Part shown: in pieces, positions 33,988-41,144 of the stretch
Layout of the letters: each line of letters opens with the position of its first letter
Position numbering within the stretch: position 1 is the first letter of the stretch
Notes under the pieces: model-generated
Databases searched by the model: none
Told to the model about the DNA's origin: nothing
What the model saw: only the letters and a program-made list of their open reading frames with translations
From: Saccharothrix luteola
GTDB taxonomy: Bacteria > Actinomycetota > Actinomycetes > Mycobacteriales > Pseudonocardiaceae
Reading direction: 5' to 3'
Length of the DNA stretch: 43,082 bases
NCBI RefSeq assembly: GCF_020859565.1
Contig: NZ_JAJHUO010000056.1
Span: 1 to 43,082 of the forward strand
Program-made: the position numbers and the translations under genes

Positions 33988-34338
33988 GTGGGCATCCAGG
34001 ACATCATCGAGGGCAAGAAGCAGTGGCGGGCGCACATGGCGCGGGTGAAGGCGCTGCCGCCGGACTACCGGATCGTCTACAAGGAGATGCAGCGGTACTT
34101 CTTCAAGGTCGGTCCGGTCGAGCTGGCCGACGGGACGCTGCTCTCCGGGATCGTCGACTTCTTCGAGGAGGGCGTCGCGGCGGGCAAGGGCGTGCTGGAA
34201 CTCATCGGCGAGGACGTCGCCGCGTTCTGCGACGACCTGATCAAGGACTCGCGCACGTACGCCGACCTCTACCAGGAGTCCCTCGACAAGAAGCGCGGCA
34301 CCGCAGCCCACCAGGCCGCCGACGGCACGAACCGCTAA
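33988..34338 (+). CDS. DUF1048 family protein, second copy
   Basis: The 116-residue protein reads IQDIIEGKKQWRAHMARVKA then LPPDYRIVYKEMQRYFFKV, with ELIGEDVAAFCDDLI near the C-terminus. It is a clear DUF1048 member and a diverged paralogue of the gene before it. The start is GTG. Its last 4 nt overlap the stop of the convergent siderophore-interacting gene. Confidence 0.87.
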   Translation: MGIQDIIEGKKQWRAHMARVKALPPDYRIVYKEMQRYFFKVGPVELADGTLLSGIVDFFEEGVAAGKGVLELIGEDVAAFCDDLIKDSRTYADLYQESLDKKRGTAAHQAADGTNR

Positions 34339-35153
34339 CCCTGCTCCTGCTCGACCCGCCGGTTCCACTCGCCCTTGGACGACTGCCACCCGTCCTCGTC
34401 GGCCCCGAGCCGCCAGTAGCCGGAGATCGACATCTGCTCGCGCGGGACGCCCCGGTCCACTTTCAGGTGCCCGCGCAGGTCCTTGACCATGTTCGCCTCG
34501 CCGTGCACGAAGACCTGGACCACGCCCTCGGGGAACGCCGACGCCTTCACCGCGTCCACGAGGAGTCGTCCACGCGGGCCGCCGCCCCGGTGCAGCCACC
34601 GCAGGTCCACCCGACCCGCCGACCGCACTGACTGCTCGTCCTCGGGCCCGTCGACCTCGACGAACACCTCCGCCCGGGCGTCCGCGGGCAACGCCTCCAG
34701 CGCCGCCGCGATGGCGGGCCACGCGCTCTCGTCGCCGGCCATCAGGTGCCAGGCGACGTCCGGGTCGGGCGCGTACCCGCCGCCGGGACCGGCGAAGTGC
34801 AGCACGTCACCCGGCTGGGCCTTCGCCGCCCACGGACCGGCGACACCCGCGTCACCGTGCGTGACGAAGTCGATCCACAACTCGCCGGCGCGCGCGTCCC
34901 ACTTGCGCACGGTGTACGTGCGGGTGCGGGGCCACTGGTCACGGGGCATGGTCGCGCGGATCGCGCCGAGGTCGAACGGCTCCGGGTAGAGCACGTCGTC
35001 CAGCGGGAACGCGAGCTTGAGGTAGCTGTCGGTGTACGGGCCGACGGCGAAGTCGGCCAGCCCGTCACCGCCGAGCACCACGCGGACCATGTGCGGCGCG
35101 ATCCGCTCGGTGCGCACCACGCGCCCGCTCCTGGCGCGGGATCGTTCGGCCAT
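34335..35153 (-). CDS. siderophore-interacting protein (FAD/NAD-binding ferric reductase)
   Basis: The 272-residue protein has an FAD-binding barrel with PRTRTYTVRKWD and DFVTHGDAGVAGPWAAKAQP. The SIP domain includes AGDESAWPAIAAALEALPAD, then FVHGEANMVKDLRGHL and ISGYWRLGADEDGW. These proteins reduce ferric siderophores in the cytoplasm to release iron. MAERSR was chosen as the start because GAGGAG lies 8 nt upstream. No siderophore biosynthesis gene is adjacent. Confidence 0.92.
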   Translation of the reverse strand: MAERSRARSGRVVRTERIAPHMVRVVLGGDGLADFAVGPYTDSYLKLAFPLDDVLYPEPFDLGAIRATMPRDQWPRTRTYTVRKWDARAGELWIDFVTHGDAGVAGPWAAKAQPGDVLHFAGPGGGYAPDPDVAWHLMAGDESAWPAIAAALEALPADARAEVFVEVDGPEDEQSVRSAGRVDLRWLHRGGGPRGRLLVDAVKASAFPEGVVQVFVHGEANMVKDLRGHLKVDRGVPREQMSISGYWRLGADEDGWQSSKGEWNRRVEQEQG

Positions 35154-35272
35154 GTCGCGTACTCCTCGGTGATTCCAACGGCGCAACCAGCCTTCACCGT
35201 ACGTGCCACTCGACCACGGCCGACCGACGGCGTCCGATCTCCACCTCGCACCGGGCTTGTCGCGGTGCGATC

Positions 35273-35286
35273 CAGGAGCGCTCCCA
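35273..35286. promoter_or_regulatory. degenerate CebR-type box without an obvious target
   Basis: CAGGAGCGCTCCCA matches 12 of 14 positions of the CebR palindrome. It lies about 120 nt before the siderophore-interacting gene, much further than the 41-47 nt seen at the GH12 and Cip1-like genes, and no glycanase gene follows it. Confidence 0.45.
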
Positions 35287-35311
35287 GACCGCGGACGTCA
35301 CCCTGGAACGG

Positions 35312-35340
35312 GCGGGGGTCGGCGCCGGACCGACCCCCGC
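35312..35340. terminator. GC-rich hairpin
   Basis: GCGGGGGTCGG (35312-35322) pairs perfectly with CCGACCCCCGC (35330-35340) around a 7-nt loop. Together with the stronger hairpin at 35393-35427 it insulates the neighbouring units. Confidence 0.6.
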
Positions 35341-35392
35341 TCGTCTCCCACGCCACCGAGCAGGATCCGCCTGTTCAGCGCAGCGCTCCCGG

Positions 35393-35427
35393 CCGGGCGG
35401 TGGGACGCCGGACGTCCCACCGCCCGG
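35393..35427 (-). terminator. terminator of the MetE-like gene
   Basis: CCGGGCGGTGGGAC pairs over 14 bp with GTCCCACCGCCCGG around a 7-nt loop. It begins 5 nt after the stop codon on the coding strand. Confidence 0.8.
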
Positions 35428-35431
35428 GCGA

Positions 35432-36523
35432 TCAGCTCGCGCTCCACTCCTGCGCGAGCCGGGCGGCCAGACCGAGGTTCGCCGCGGCGGCGTCCTCGGT
35501 CCGTCGCCCGTACCCGCACGCGGCGGCGACGCCGGCCACCGGCACGCCCAGCGCGTCCACGGTGAGCCGCAGCGCCTCGCGGGTCTCCTCGGGGTGATCC
35601 TCGGCCACGACGCCCGCGATGACCTCCACCCCGCGACGCAGGTGCTTCAGCTCGTCGTAGAACGCCGGGTCGGTGGGCGGCGGGTTCGAACCGCTGGCCA
35701 CGGGCAGGTGCACGGTCGGCATCGGGACGCCCTGCTCGGCCAGCACGTCGGCCAGCGCGTTGAGGAACAGCACCGCCGGCCGCAGGTCGGTCGGCGTGAA
35801 CACCGGCACGTGCTCCAGGTCGCCGTAGCACAGGTGCAGCACCCACCGGGTGAGCGGCGCGGCGGCCAGCACGCCGGCCACCTGCCCGGAGAGCTGCGCG
35901 GTCAGCGCCGGCCACGCGGACGGCGGGGTGAGGTGGTAGGCCACCAGCACGGCGGGCGTCTCCAGTTGGAGCTGCAGCCGGTCACCCCACCGGGCGACCA
36001 GTTCGGTCACCTCGTGCACCACCGCGACCTGCATGGTCGGCAGCCACTCGTGGGCGGCGTCGATCGAGCCGAACGCGAACACCGCCAGGTCCAGTGCGTT
36101 GGGGATGCCCACCTGCACGCGCAGCGCTTCGTCGGTTCCGGTGACGTGCAGGCGGTCCAGCGCCGCGAACGCCGCGTCCGCCTGGTCGACGCGGGACAGG
36201 CCGATCTCCTCCGCGCACAGCCGCTGACCGGGCCGGACGCGGTAGTACGGCATGTCGTCGTAACCGCGGCTCTCGCCGCCGCGCACCTGTTCGAGGGACG
36301 GCACGGAGGACATGTGGTGGGTGAGCCAGTCGACGATCCAGCGCGGATCGCGGTCGGACGGCAGGGCGGTCAGCGCGGCGTCGCCCCGGTGCCGGAGGAA
36401 CCAGCCCATGGCGGTGGCGGGGTCGTCGCACAGCGGACGCGGCAGCGAGCCGACGAGGTGGACGGGCAACGGGTGGTGGTCGTGCTCTCGATCGTGGGTT
36501 TTCGTAGGTGCTTGTGCGGTCAT
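35432..36523 (-). CDS. MetE/UROD-superfamily protein (cobalamin-independent methionine synthase-like)
   Basis: The 363-residue protein corresponds to one TIM barrel of the MetE family. It starts VHLVGSLPRP, the usual first strand. The zinc-site pattern is kept: HLCYGDLEHV supplies His-x-Cys, and the final ACGYGRRTEDAA supplies the distal Cys. MVARWGDRLQLQLETP-like core strands are present. Bacterial stand-alone barrels of this kind transfer methyl groups from various donors; full-length MetE is twice as long. No ribosome site precedes the ATG, and the 5' region is unusually AT-rich. It faces the decayed MocR gene. Confidence 0.85.
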   Translation of the reverse strand: MTAQAPTKTHDREHDHHPLPVHLVGSLPRPLCDDPATAMGWFLRHRGDAALTALPSDRDPRWIVDWLTHHMSSVPSLEQVRGGESRGYDDMPYYRVRPGQRLCAEEIGLSRVDQADAAFAALDRLHVTGTDEALRVQVGIPNALDLAVFAFGSIDAAHEWLPTMQVAVVHEVTELVARWGDRLQLQLETPAVLVAYHLTPPSAWPALTAQLSGQVAGVLAAAPLTRWVLHLCYGDLEHVPVFTPTDLRPAVLFLNALADVLAEQGVPMPTVHLPVASGSNPPPTDPAFYDELKHLRRGVEVIAGVVAEDHPEETREALRLTVDALGVPVAGVAAACGYGRRTEDAAAANLGLAARLAQEWSAS

Positions 36524-36741
36524 GAGTGGTGTTCTGCTTTCAAACGAAGAGCGTGAAATAAACCGGGAGTGCCGCAGGATCTCCGCGCCCGACTTCCCGG
36601 CGTCCGCCCATCGTGACCGCGCCGACCAGGCATGTCCACTTAGGATGATCAACAAAATCCGACCGTGCACATCATCCACGCGATAGTGTGACTCCGCCCG
36701 CCGGCAATGAAATCCTGAGTGATCGAGAACAAGAGGGACGA

Positions 36742-37870
36742 TCACGATTGCCGGCGCACGTCCGCGATGACGGCGACGCCTTCGGCGATGTCGGTCGGCG
36801 TGCTCGCGCCGTAGCCGAGCACCCAGTCCTGGTCGCCCGGGTCGTCGCGCGTGCCACGACCGTCGTCGAAGGTGATCAGCAGGTGCAACCCCGCCGCGGC
36901 GCCGTGCACGACCGCGTCGGGCAGGTGCCGGGCGATCGCCGCGATCATCGCGTCCCGCCTGCGGCGGTGGCGTCGGCGGACGAACCGCAGGTGCCGGTCC
37001 AGTTCCCCGGACGCCATCATGGCGGCCAGCACGAGTCGGGGCAGCACCGCATTGCCGAGGTCGGCATACCGCTTCGCTTTTATCACACTGTTTCGATTCG
37101 CGTCGGGCACGAGCAACCACCCGACGCGCAATGCGGGGTGAGCACTTTGGACACACTTCCGGCGTAACAAACGCGTTCGGGGAGCATTGATCGCAACGCG
37201 GGCGCGGGCGGCCTGTCATAACGGTGTTCTGCTTCGCAATCGTCCTCGATGACAAGACCGCCTGCCTCGGCCCACCGCATCAGTTCGCGTCGGCGAGCGC
37301 CGAAGTCCGACGCGGACAACGTGCGGAGGACGGCACGCTCGGCGCGCAACCAGGCGGCGCGCGGGAACGCGGTCAGGTCCGGCACACCGGGCGACAGGTC
37401 GATCCGCGCGGGAACGCCGCGCAAGGCATCGAACGCGTCCGCGCCGGGCGGCCGTGCGAATACGCCGCCGCCTACCGGCCAACCCGCCACACCGCCGCCA
37501 TCGACCGGCCGGCCCGCCTCACTCCCGCCATCGACCGACCGGGCGGTCACACCGCCCGCGCCGGGCGACCCACCCGCCACTCCCTCTCCCGCCAGTCCCG
37601 GGGCCGCCGCTCCCGGGGCGTCCGACGATTCGCCCACGTCTGGCGCCCCCCGAATGCCCGACCAGCCCGCACCCGATTGCCGGGCGTCCCCTCCACCCGA
37701 ACCCTGCACACCACCCGTGCGGGGCGTCAACGAGTGCGGCGCGGCCACCACCACAGTGCCCGCCCGGCCCCGTCCGCTGACGTGGCCGTCCTCGGCGAGC
37801 CGTTGGTACGCCTCGGTGACCACCCCGCGCGAGACCCGCAGTCGCGCTCGGCGCCCTGCTCGTGTTCGCC
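36742..37870 (-). pseudogene. decayed MocR/PdxR-type regulator (GntR HTH + aminotransferase fold)
   Basis: The 5' part keeps only the end of a GntR HTH (LRVSRGVVTEAYQRLAEDGH, then VSGRGRAGT). A Gly/Ala-rich linker of about 90 residues follows. At about 37290 the frame jumps from RTLSASDFGA straight to RRRELMRWAEAGGLVIEDD, so roughly a hundred residues of the aminotransferase core are missing. The PLP lysine region GSVSKVLTP remains. Just after it a single-base loss (about 37130) shifts the frame, and the rest continues as ALRVGWLLVPDA through LPRLVLAAMMASGELDRHLR and a normal C-terminus. Two independent lesions plus the missing HTH start argue for real decay rather than a read error. Confidence 0.8.
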
Positions 37871-37921
37871 TGACCCGCGGGCCCGCACGCGGCGCGCCGG
37901 CCGGACTACTAGGCTCCGCGC

Positions 37922-38542
37922 ATGGCCAGGTACTTCGACGTGCACCCGGTGAACCCGCAGCGGAGGTCCATCGACCAGGCGGTGGAGCTGATCAAGTCCG
38001 ACGGCCTGGTCGCCTACCCGACCGACTCCTGCTACGCGCTCGGCTGCCGGCTCGGCAACAAGGCGGGCCTGGACCGGATCCGGCAGATCCGGCACCTGGA
38101 CGACCGCCACCACTTCACGCTGATGTGCCGCGACTTCTCCCAGCTCGGGCAGTTCGTGCACGTGGACAACGCGGTCTTCCGGGCGATCAAGGCGGCGACG
38201 CCGGGCAGCTACACGTTCATCCTCCCGGCGACCACCGAGGTGCCGCGCCGGCTGATGCACGCGAAGAAGAAGACGGTGGGCGCGCGCATCCCCGACCACC
38301 CGGTCGCGCAGGCCCTGCTGGCGCAGCTCGGCGAGCCGCTGCTGTCCAGCACGCTCCTGCTGCCCGACCAGGAGGAACCGCTGGTCCACGGCTGGGACAT
38401 CAAGGAACGGCTGGACCACGTGGTCGACGCCGTGCTGGACGCGGGCGACTGCGGCACCGTGCCGACCACCGTCGTCGACTTCTCGCACGGCGAGCCGGAG
38501 ATCGTCCGCCACGGCGCGGGCGATCCCTCCCGCTTCGAGTAG
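37922..38542 (+). CDS. Sua5/YciO/YrdC family protein (threonylcarbamoyl-AMP synthase-like)
   Basis: The 206-residue protein has the YrdC fold: LVAYPTDSCYALGCRLGNKA in the nucleotide pocket, then DDRHHFTLMCRDFSQLGQFV, PGSYTFILPATTEVPRRL and VGARIPDHPVAQALL. The length and the SCYALGC variant fit the YciO subgroup better than the essential TsaC/Sua5. A role in tRNA t6A or related chemistry is plausible but unproven for YciO. Confidence 0.85.
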   Translation: MARYFDVHPVNPQRRSIDQAVELIKSDGLVAYPTDSCYALGCRLGNKAGLDRIRQIRHLDDRHHFTLMCRDFSQLGQFVHVDNAVFRAIKAATPGSYTFILPATTEVPRRLMHAKKKTVGARIPDHPVAQALLAQLGEPLLSSTLLLPDQEEPLVHGWDIKERLDHVVDAVLDAGDCGTVPTTVVDFSHGEPEIVRHGAGDPSRFE

Positions 38543-38583
38543 CACCCGCGAACGCACCAGCACTGTTGCGCCGGTCAGAGGTA

Positions 38584-38597
38584 TGGGAGCGTTCCCA
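38584..38597. promoter_or_regulatory. CebR-type operator upstream of the Cip1-like gene
   Basis: TGGGAGCGTTCCCA matches the CebR palindrome at 13 of 14 positions. It lies 47-60 nt before the start codon, the same geometry as at the GH12 gene. Confidence 0.85.
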
Positions 38598-38643
38598 GAA
38601 CGGATAGCTTCCTGCTGCCCCCTCAGCGCAGAAGGAGCTACCC

Positions 38644-39423
38644 GTGCGGAAACGGTTGTCCACGGCGGTCCTCGCCGTCCTGCTGTCGGTCGTCGCCCTC
38701 CCGGTCGCGGACGCCGCCGGTCCCGGTCAGGCCGATCACCGGCTGAAGACCTGCGCCCGCGCCGACCTGTTGTTCTGCGAGGACTTCCAGCACGTGCCGA
38801 CCGGCGCGGGCACCAGCCTCAAGTGGGGCGTGGACACCCGCAACGGCTCGCTGGAGGTCGAACGCGACCGGCGCGGCCAGAAGGTGCTGCACGTGCGGGC
38901 CGAGGGCAACGGCCGGGCGTTCCTCAAGGTCGACGACTTCGCCGCGCCGGGCAACAGCTTCTACGGCCGGGTCCGGGTGCGCGTCGAGGCGTTCCCGGAC
39001 GCGCCGGACTGGGCGCACTACACGTTGATCGAGGCCACGGGCAACGGCCCGGAGGTGGTGCGCCCGCTCGGCGGCCAGTACGTGCCCACGCTGGACAAGG
39101 CGTTGTGGGGCGTCGGCGCGGACGGCGGCCCGACCGGCGACTGGACGAACTGGCGCGAGTCGGCGCCGTCGAAGGCCGGCGTGTGGCAGTGCGTCGAGTG
39201 GCGGATGGACGCCTCCGACAACCGGATCACGCTGTGGTTCGACGGCAAGCCGAACCCGGACCTGACCGTCTCGACCCGCGAGCACGGCGGCAACCAGGTC
39301 GACTTCCTGTTCCCCGAGTTCGACACGGTCAAGCTGGGCTGGCAGCTCTACCAGCCCAACGAGGGCAGCTACGACATCTGGCTGGACGACATCGCGCTGG
39401 GCTCCGACCGCATCGGTTGCTAG
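38644..39423 (+). CDS. secreted Cip1-like/polysaccharide-lyase-like jelly-roll protein
   Basis: The 259-residue protein has a signal peptide (RKRLSTAVLAVLLSVVALPV, cleavage after DAA) and one beta-sandwich domain. Motifs include DLLFCEDFQHVP, GNSFYGRVRVRVEAFPDAPD and WAHYTLIEATGNG, then LWGVGADGGPTGDWTNW, VEWRMDASDNRITLWFDGKP and YDIWLDDIALGSDRIGC. It resembles fungal Cip1 (cellulose-induced protein, related to PL20 glucuronan lyases) from memory of those sequences. The CebR-type box upstream supports a role in plant-polymer breakdown. Enzymatic activity is not proven for the family. Confidence 0.7.
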   Translation: MRKRLSTAVLAVLLSVVALPVADAAGPGQADHRLKTCARADLLFCEDFQHVPTGAGTSLKWGVDTRNGSLEVERDRRGQKVLHVRAEGNGRAFLKVDDFAAPGNSFYGRVRVRVEAFPDAPDWAHYTLIEATGNGPEVVRPLGGQYVPTLDKALWGVGADGGPTGDWTNWRESAPSKAGVWQCVEWRMDASDNRITLWFDGKPNPDLTVSTREHGGNQVDFLFPEFDTVKLGWQLYQPNEGSYDIWLDDIALGSDRIGC

Positions 39424-39474
39424 CCGGGCGAAAACCAGGCGCGGACGGGCGGTGGCGCTGCTAGCGTCGCCGCC

Positions 39475-39537
39475 ATGTCCTTCTCGTGCCCCGTCATGAC
39501 GCCCCGCCACGCGGGGCGGCCGACGCTGCACGGATGA
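39475..39537 (+). CDS. leaderless 20-codon leader ORF before the metG-like gene
   Basis: The ATG lies 7 nt after TAGCGT, a good -10 box, so the mRNA probably begins at or next to this codon. The 20-residue product begins MSFSCPVMTPRHAG and contains two Met and one Cys. It ends 67 nt before the synthetase start, just ahead of two competing hairpins. A role in attenuation is inferred from position. Confidence 0.45.
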   Translation: MSFSCPVMTPRHAGRPTLHG

Positions 39538-39544
39538 CGAGTCC

Positions 39545-39586
39545 GAGGCCCCCGTCCCAGGGGGTCTCAGCCGGCTGTGGACCCCC
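39545..39586 (+). promoter_or_regulatory. mutually exclusive hairpins in the metG-like leader
   Basis: GAGGCCCCC (39545-39553) can pair with GGGGGTCTC (39560-39568). Alternatively, the same G-run as GGGGGTC (39560-39566) can pair with GACCCCC (39580-39586). The two stems share bases and cannot coexist. The second ends 6 nt before the AGGAGG ribosome site (39593-39598), 19 nt before the ATG. Confidence 0.55.
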
Positions 39587-39604
39587 GCACCCAGGAGGTT
39601 CGCG

Positions 39605-41098
39605 ATGTCGCGCTACTATGTGACCACCGCCATCCCGTACGTCAACTCGCGCCCGCACCTGGGTTTCGCGCTGGAGATCGTGCAGGCCGACGTGCTGGCC
39701 CGGCACCACCGCCTGCGCGGTGACCGGGTGCGGTTCCTGACCGGCACCGACGACAACTCGCTGAAGAACGTGCTGGCCGCGCAGGCGGAAGGCGTGTCGA
39801 CCGGCGAGCTGGTCGACCGGAACTCGGAGGCGTTCGCGGCGTTGCGCGACCCGCTCGCGTTGTCGTTCACCGACTTCATCCGCACCAGCCGTGACGCCAG
39901 GCACCGCGCCGGTGTGGAGCGGCTGTGGCGGGCGTGCGCGCACGACCTCTACCGACATCACTACGAGGGCCTGTACTGCGTCGGCTGCGAGCAGTTCTAC
40001 GCCCCCGCCGACCTGGTGGGCGGCAAGTGCCCGGAGCACGAGGTCGAGCCGCAGCCGGTGGCCGAGGAGAACTGGTTCTTCCGGCTCTCCCGCCACGCCG
40101 ACCGGCTCCGCGACCTGATCATCGACGGCACGGTCCGGATCGAGCCCGCCGCGCGCCGCAACGAGGTGCTGGCGTTCATCGACGCCGGCCTGCGCGACTT
40201 CTCCGTCTCCCGCTCCCGCGCCCGCGCGCACGGGTGGGGCCTCACCGTGCCGGGTGATCCGGACCAGGTCGTCTCCGTGTGGTGGGACGCGCTGGGCAAC
40301 TACATCAGCAGCCTGGGTTACGGCGCGGACGGCTCGAACTACCGCCGCTGGTGGGTCGAGGGCGACCGGCGCGTGCACGTGATCGGCAAGGGCGTGGTCC
40401 GCTTCCACGCCGTGCACTGGCTGGCCATGCTGCTGTCGGCGGGCGAGCCGCTGCCGACCGACGTCCTGGTGCACGACTACCTCACCACCGACGGCCGCAA
40501 GATCAGCAAATCGGCGGGCGCGGTGGTCGACCCGGTGGCGTTGGCCGACCGGTACGGCTCGGACGCGGTGCGGTGGTGGCTGCTGCGCGACGTGCCGCGC
40601 GTCGGCGACGCCGACTTCACCGAGGCCCGCCTGGTCGCCCGCGCGAACGAGGACCTGGCCAACGGCCTCGGCAACCTGGTCAACCGCGTCACCGTGATGG
40701 TCCACCGCTACCGCGAGGGCCGACCACCCGTGGCCGCGCCGGACCCGGACGCCGAACCGCTGACGGCGGCGTGCCGGGACGCGCCGGACCTCGTGCACGC
40801 CGCCGTGTCCGACTTCGACTTCCGGCGGGCGACGGCGGCGGTGTGGCGGATCGTGGAGGAGGCCAACCGGTACGTCGAGCAGGTGCGGCCGTGGGACCTG
40901 GCCCGTGCCGAGCGCGGCGGTGACGCCGAGGCGGGCAAGCGCCTGGACGCGGCCGTCACCTCGCTGCTGGCCGCGTGCCGGGTCCTGGCCCGCGAACTCA
41001 CCCCGTTCGTGCCGGCGTTGGCGACGCGGATCTCCGAGCAGTGCGTCACGCTGACGGGCCGGCTCCCCCAGCCCCAGCCCCTGTTTCCCCGGCTGTGA
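39605..41098 (+). CDS. metG: methionyl-tRNA synthetase, divergent short form
   Basis: The 497-residue class I synthetase has a nucleotide motif HLGF (18-21) in place of HIGH. The site usually read as TDEH is TGTDDNS (46-52). A zinc knuckle is present (C125-x2-C128 ... C142-x2-H145). KISKS is intact (299-303), and the anticodon-binding helical domain runs from about 360 to 490. There is no C-terminal tRNA-binding OB domain. These changes mark it as a divergent paralogue-type MetRS rather than the usual housekeeping actinobacterial enzyme (inference). It charges tRNA-Met with methionine. AGGAGG lies 6 nt upstream of the ATG, behind an attenuator-like leader. Confidence 0.82.
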   Translation: MSRYYVTTAIPYVNSRPHLGFALEIVQADVLARHHRLRGDRVRFLTGTDDNSLKNVLAAQAEGVSTGELVDRNSEAFAALRDPLALSFTDFIRTSRDARHRAGVERLWRACAHDLYRHHYEGLYCVGCEQFYAPADLVGGKCPEHEVEPQPVAEENWFFRLSRHADRLRDLIIDGTVRIEPAARRNEVLAFIDAGLRDFSVSRSRARAHGWGLTVPGDPDQVVSVWWDALGNYISSLGYGADGSNYRRWWVEGDRRVHVIGKGVVRFHAVHWLAMLLSAGEPLPTDVLVHDYLTTDGRKISKSAGAVVDPVALADRYGSDAVRWWLLRDVPRVGDADFTEARLVARANEDLANGLGNLVNRVTVMVHRYREGRPPVAAPDPDAEPLTAACRDAPDLVHAAVSDFDFRRATAAVWRIVEEANRYVEQVRPWDLARAERGGDAEAGKRLDAAVTSLLAACRVLARELTPFVPALATRISEQCVTLTGRLPQPQPLFPRL

Positions 41099-41102
41099 AC
41101 CG

Positions 41103-41139
41103 GGCGGACCCGCCGGGGTGACGTCCCGGCGGGTCCGCC
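41103..41139. terminator. strong bidirectional terminator
   Basis: GGCGGACCCGCCGGG (41103-41117) pairs perfectly over 15 bp with CCCGGCGGGTCCGCC (41125-41139) around a 7-nt loop. It separates the convergent synthetase and chitinase genes. Confidence 0.9.
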
Positions 41140-41144
41140 TCCGG

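Noticed and set aside
36524..36741. a SAM or T-box riboswitch before the MetE-like gene
   Set aside because: I looked for a stem array or T-box motif and saw none; only AT-rich promoter-like sequence is present.
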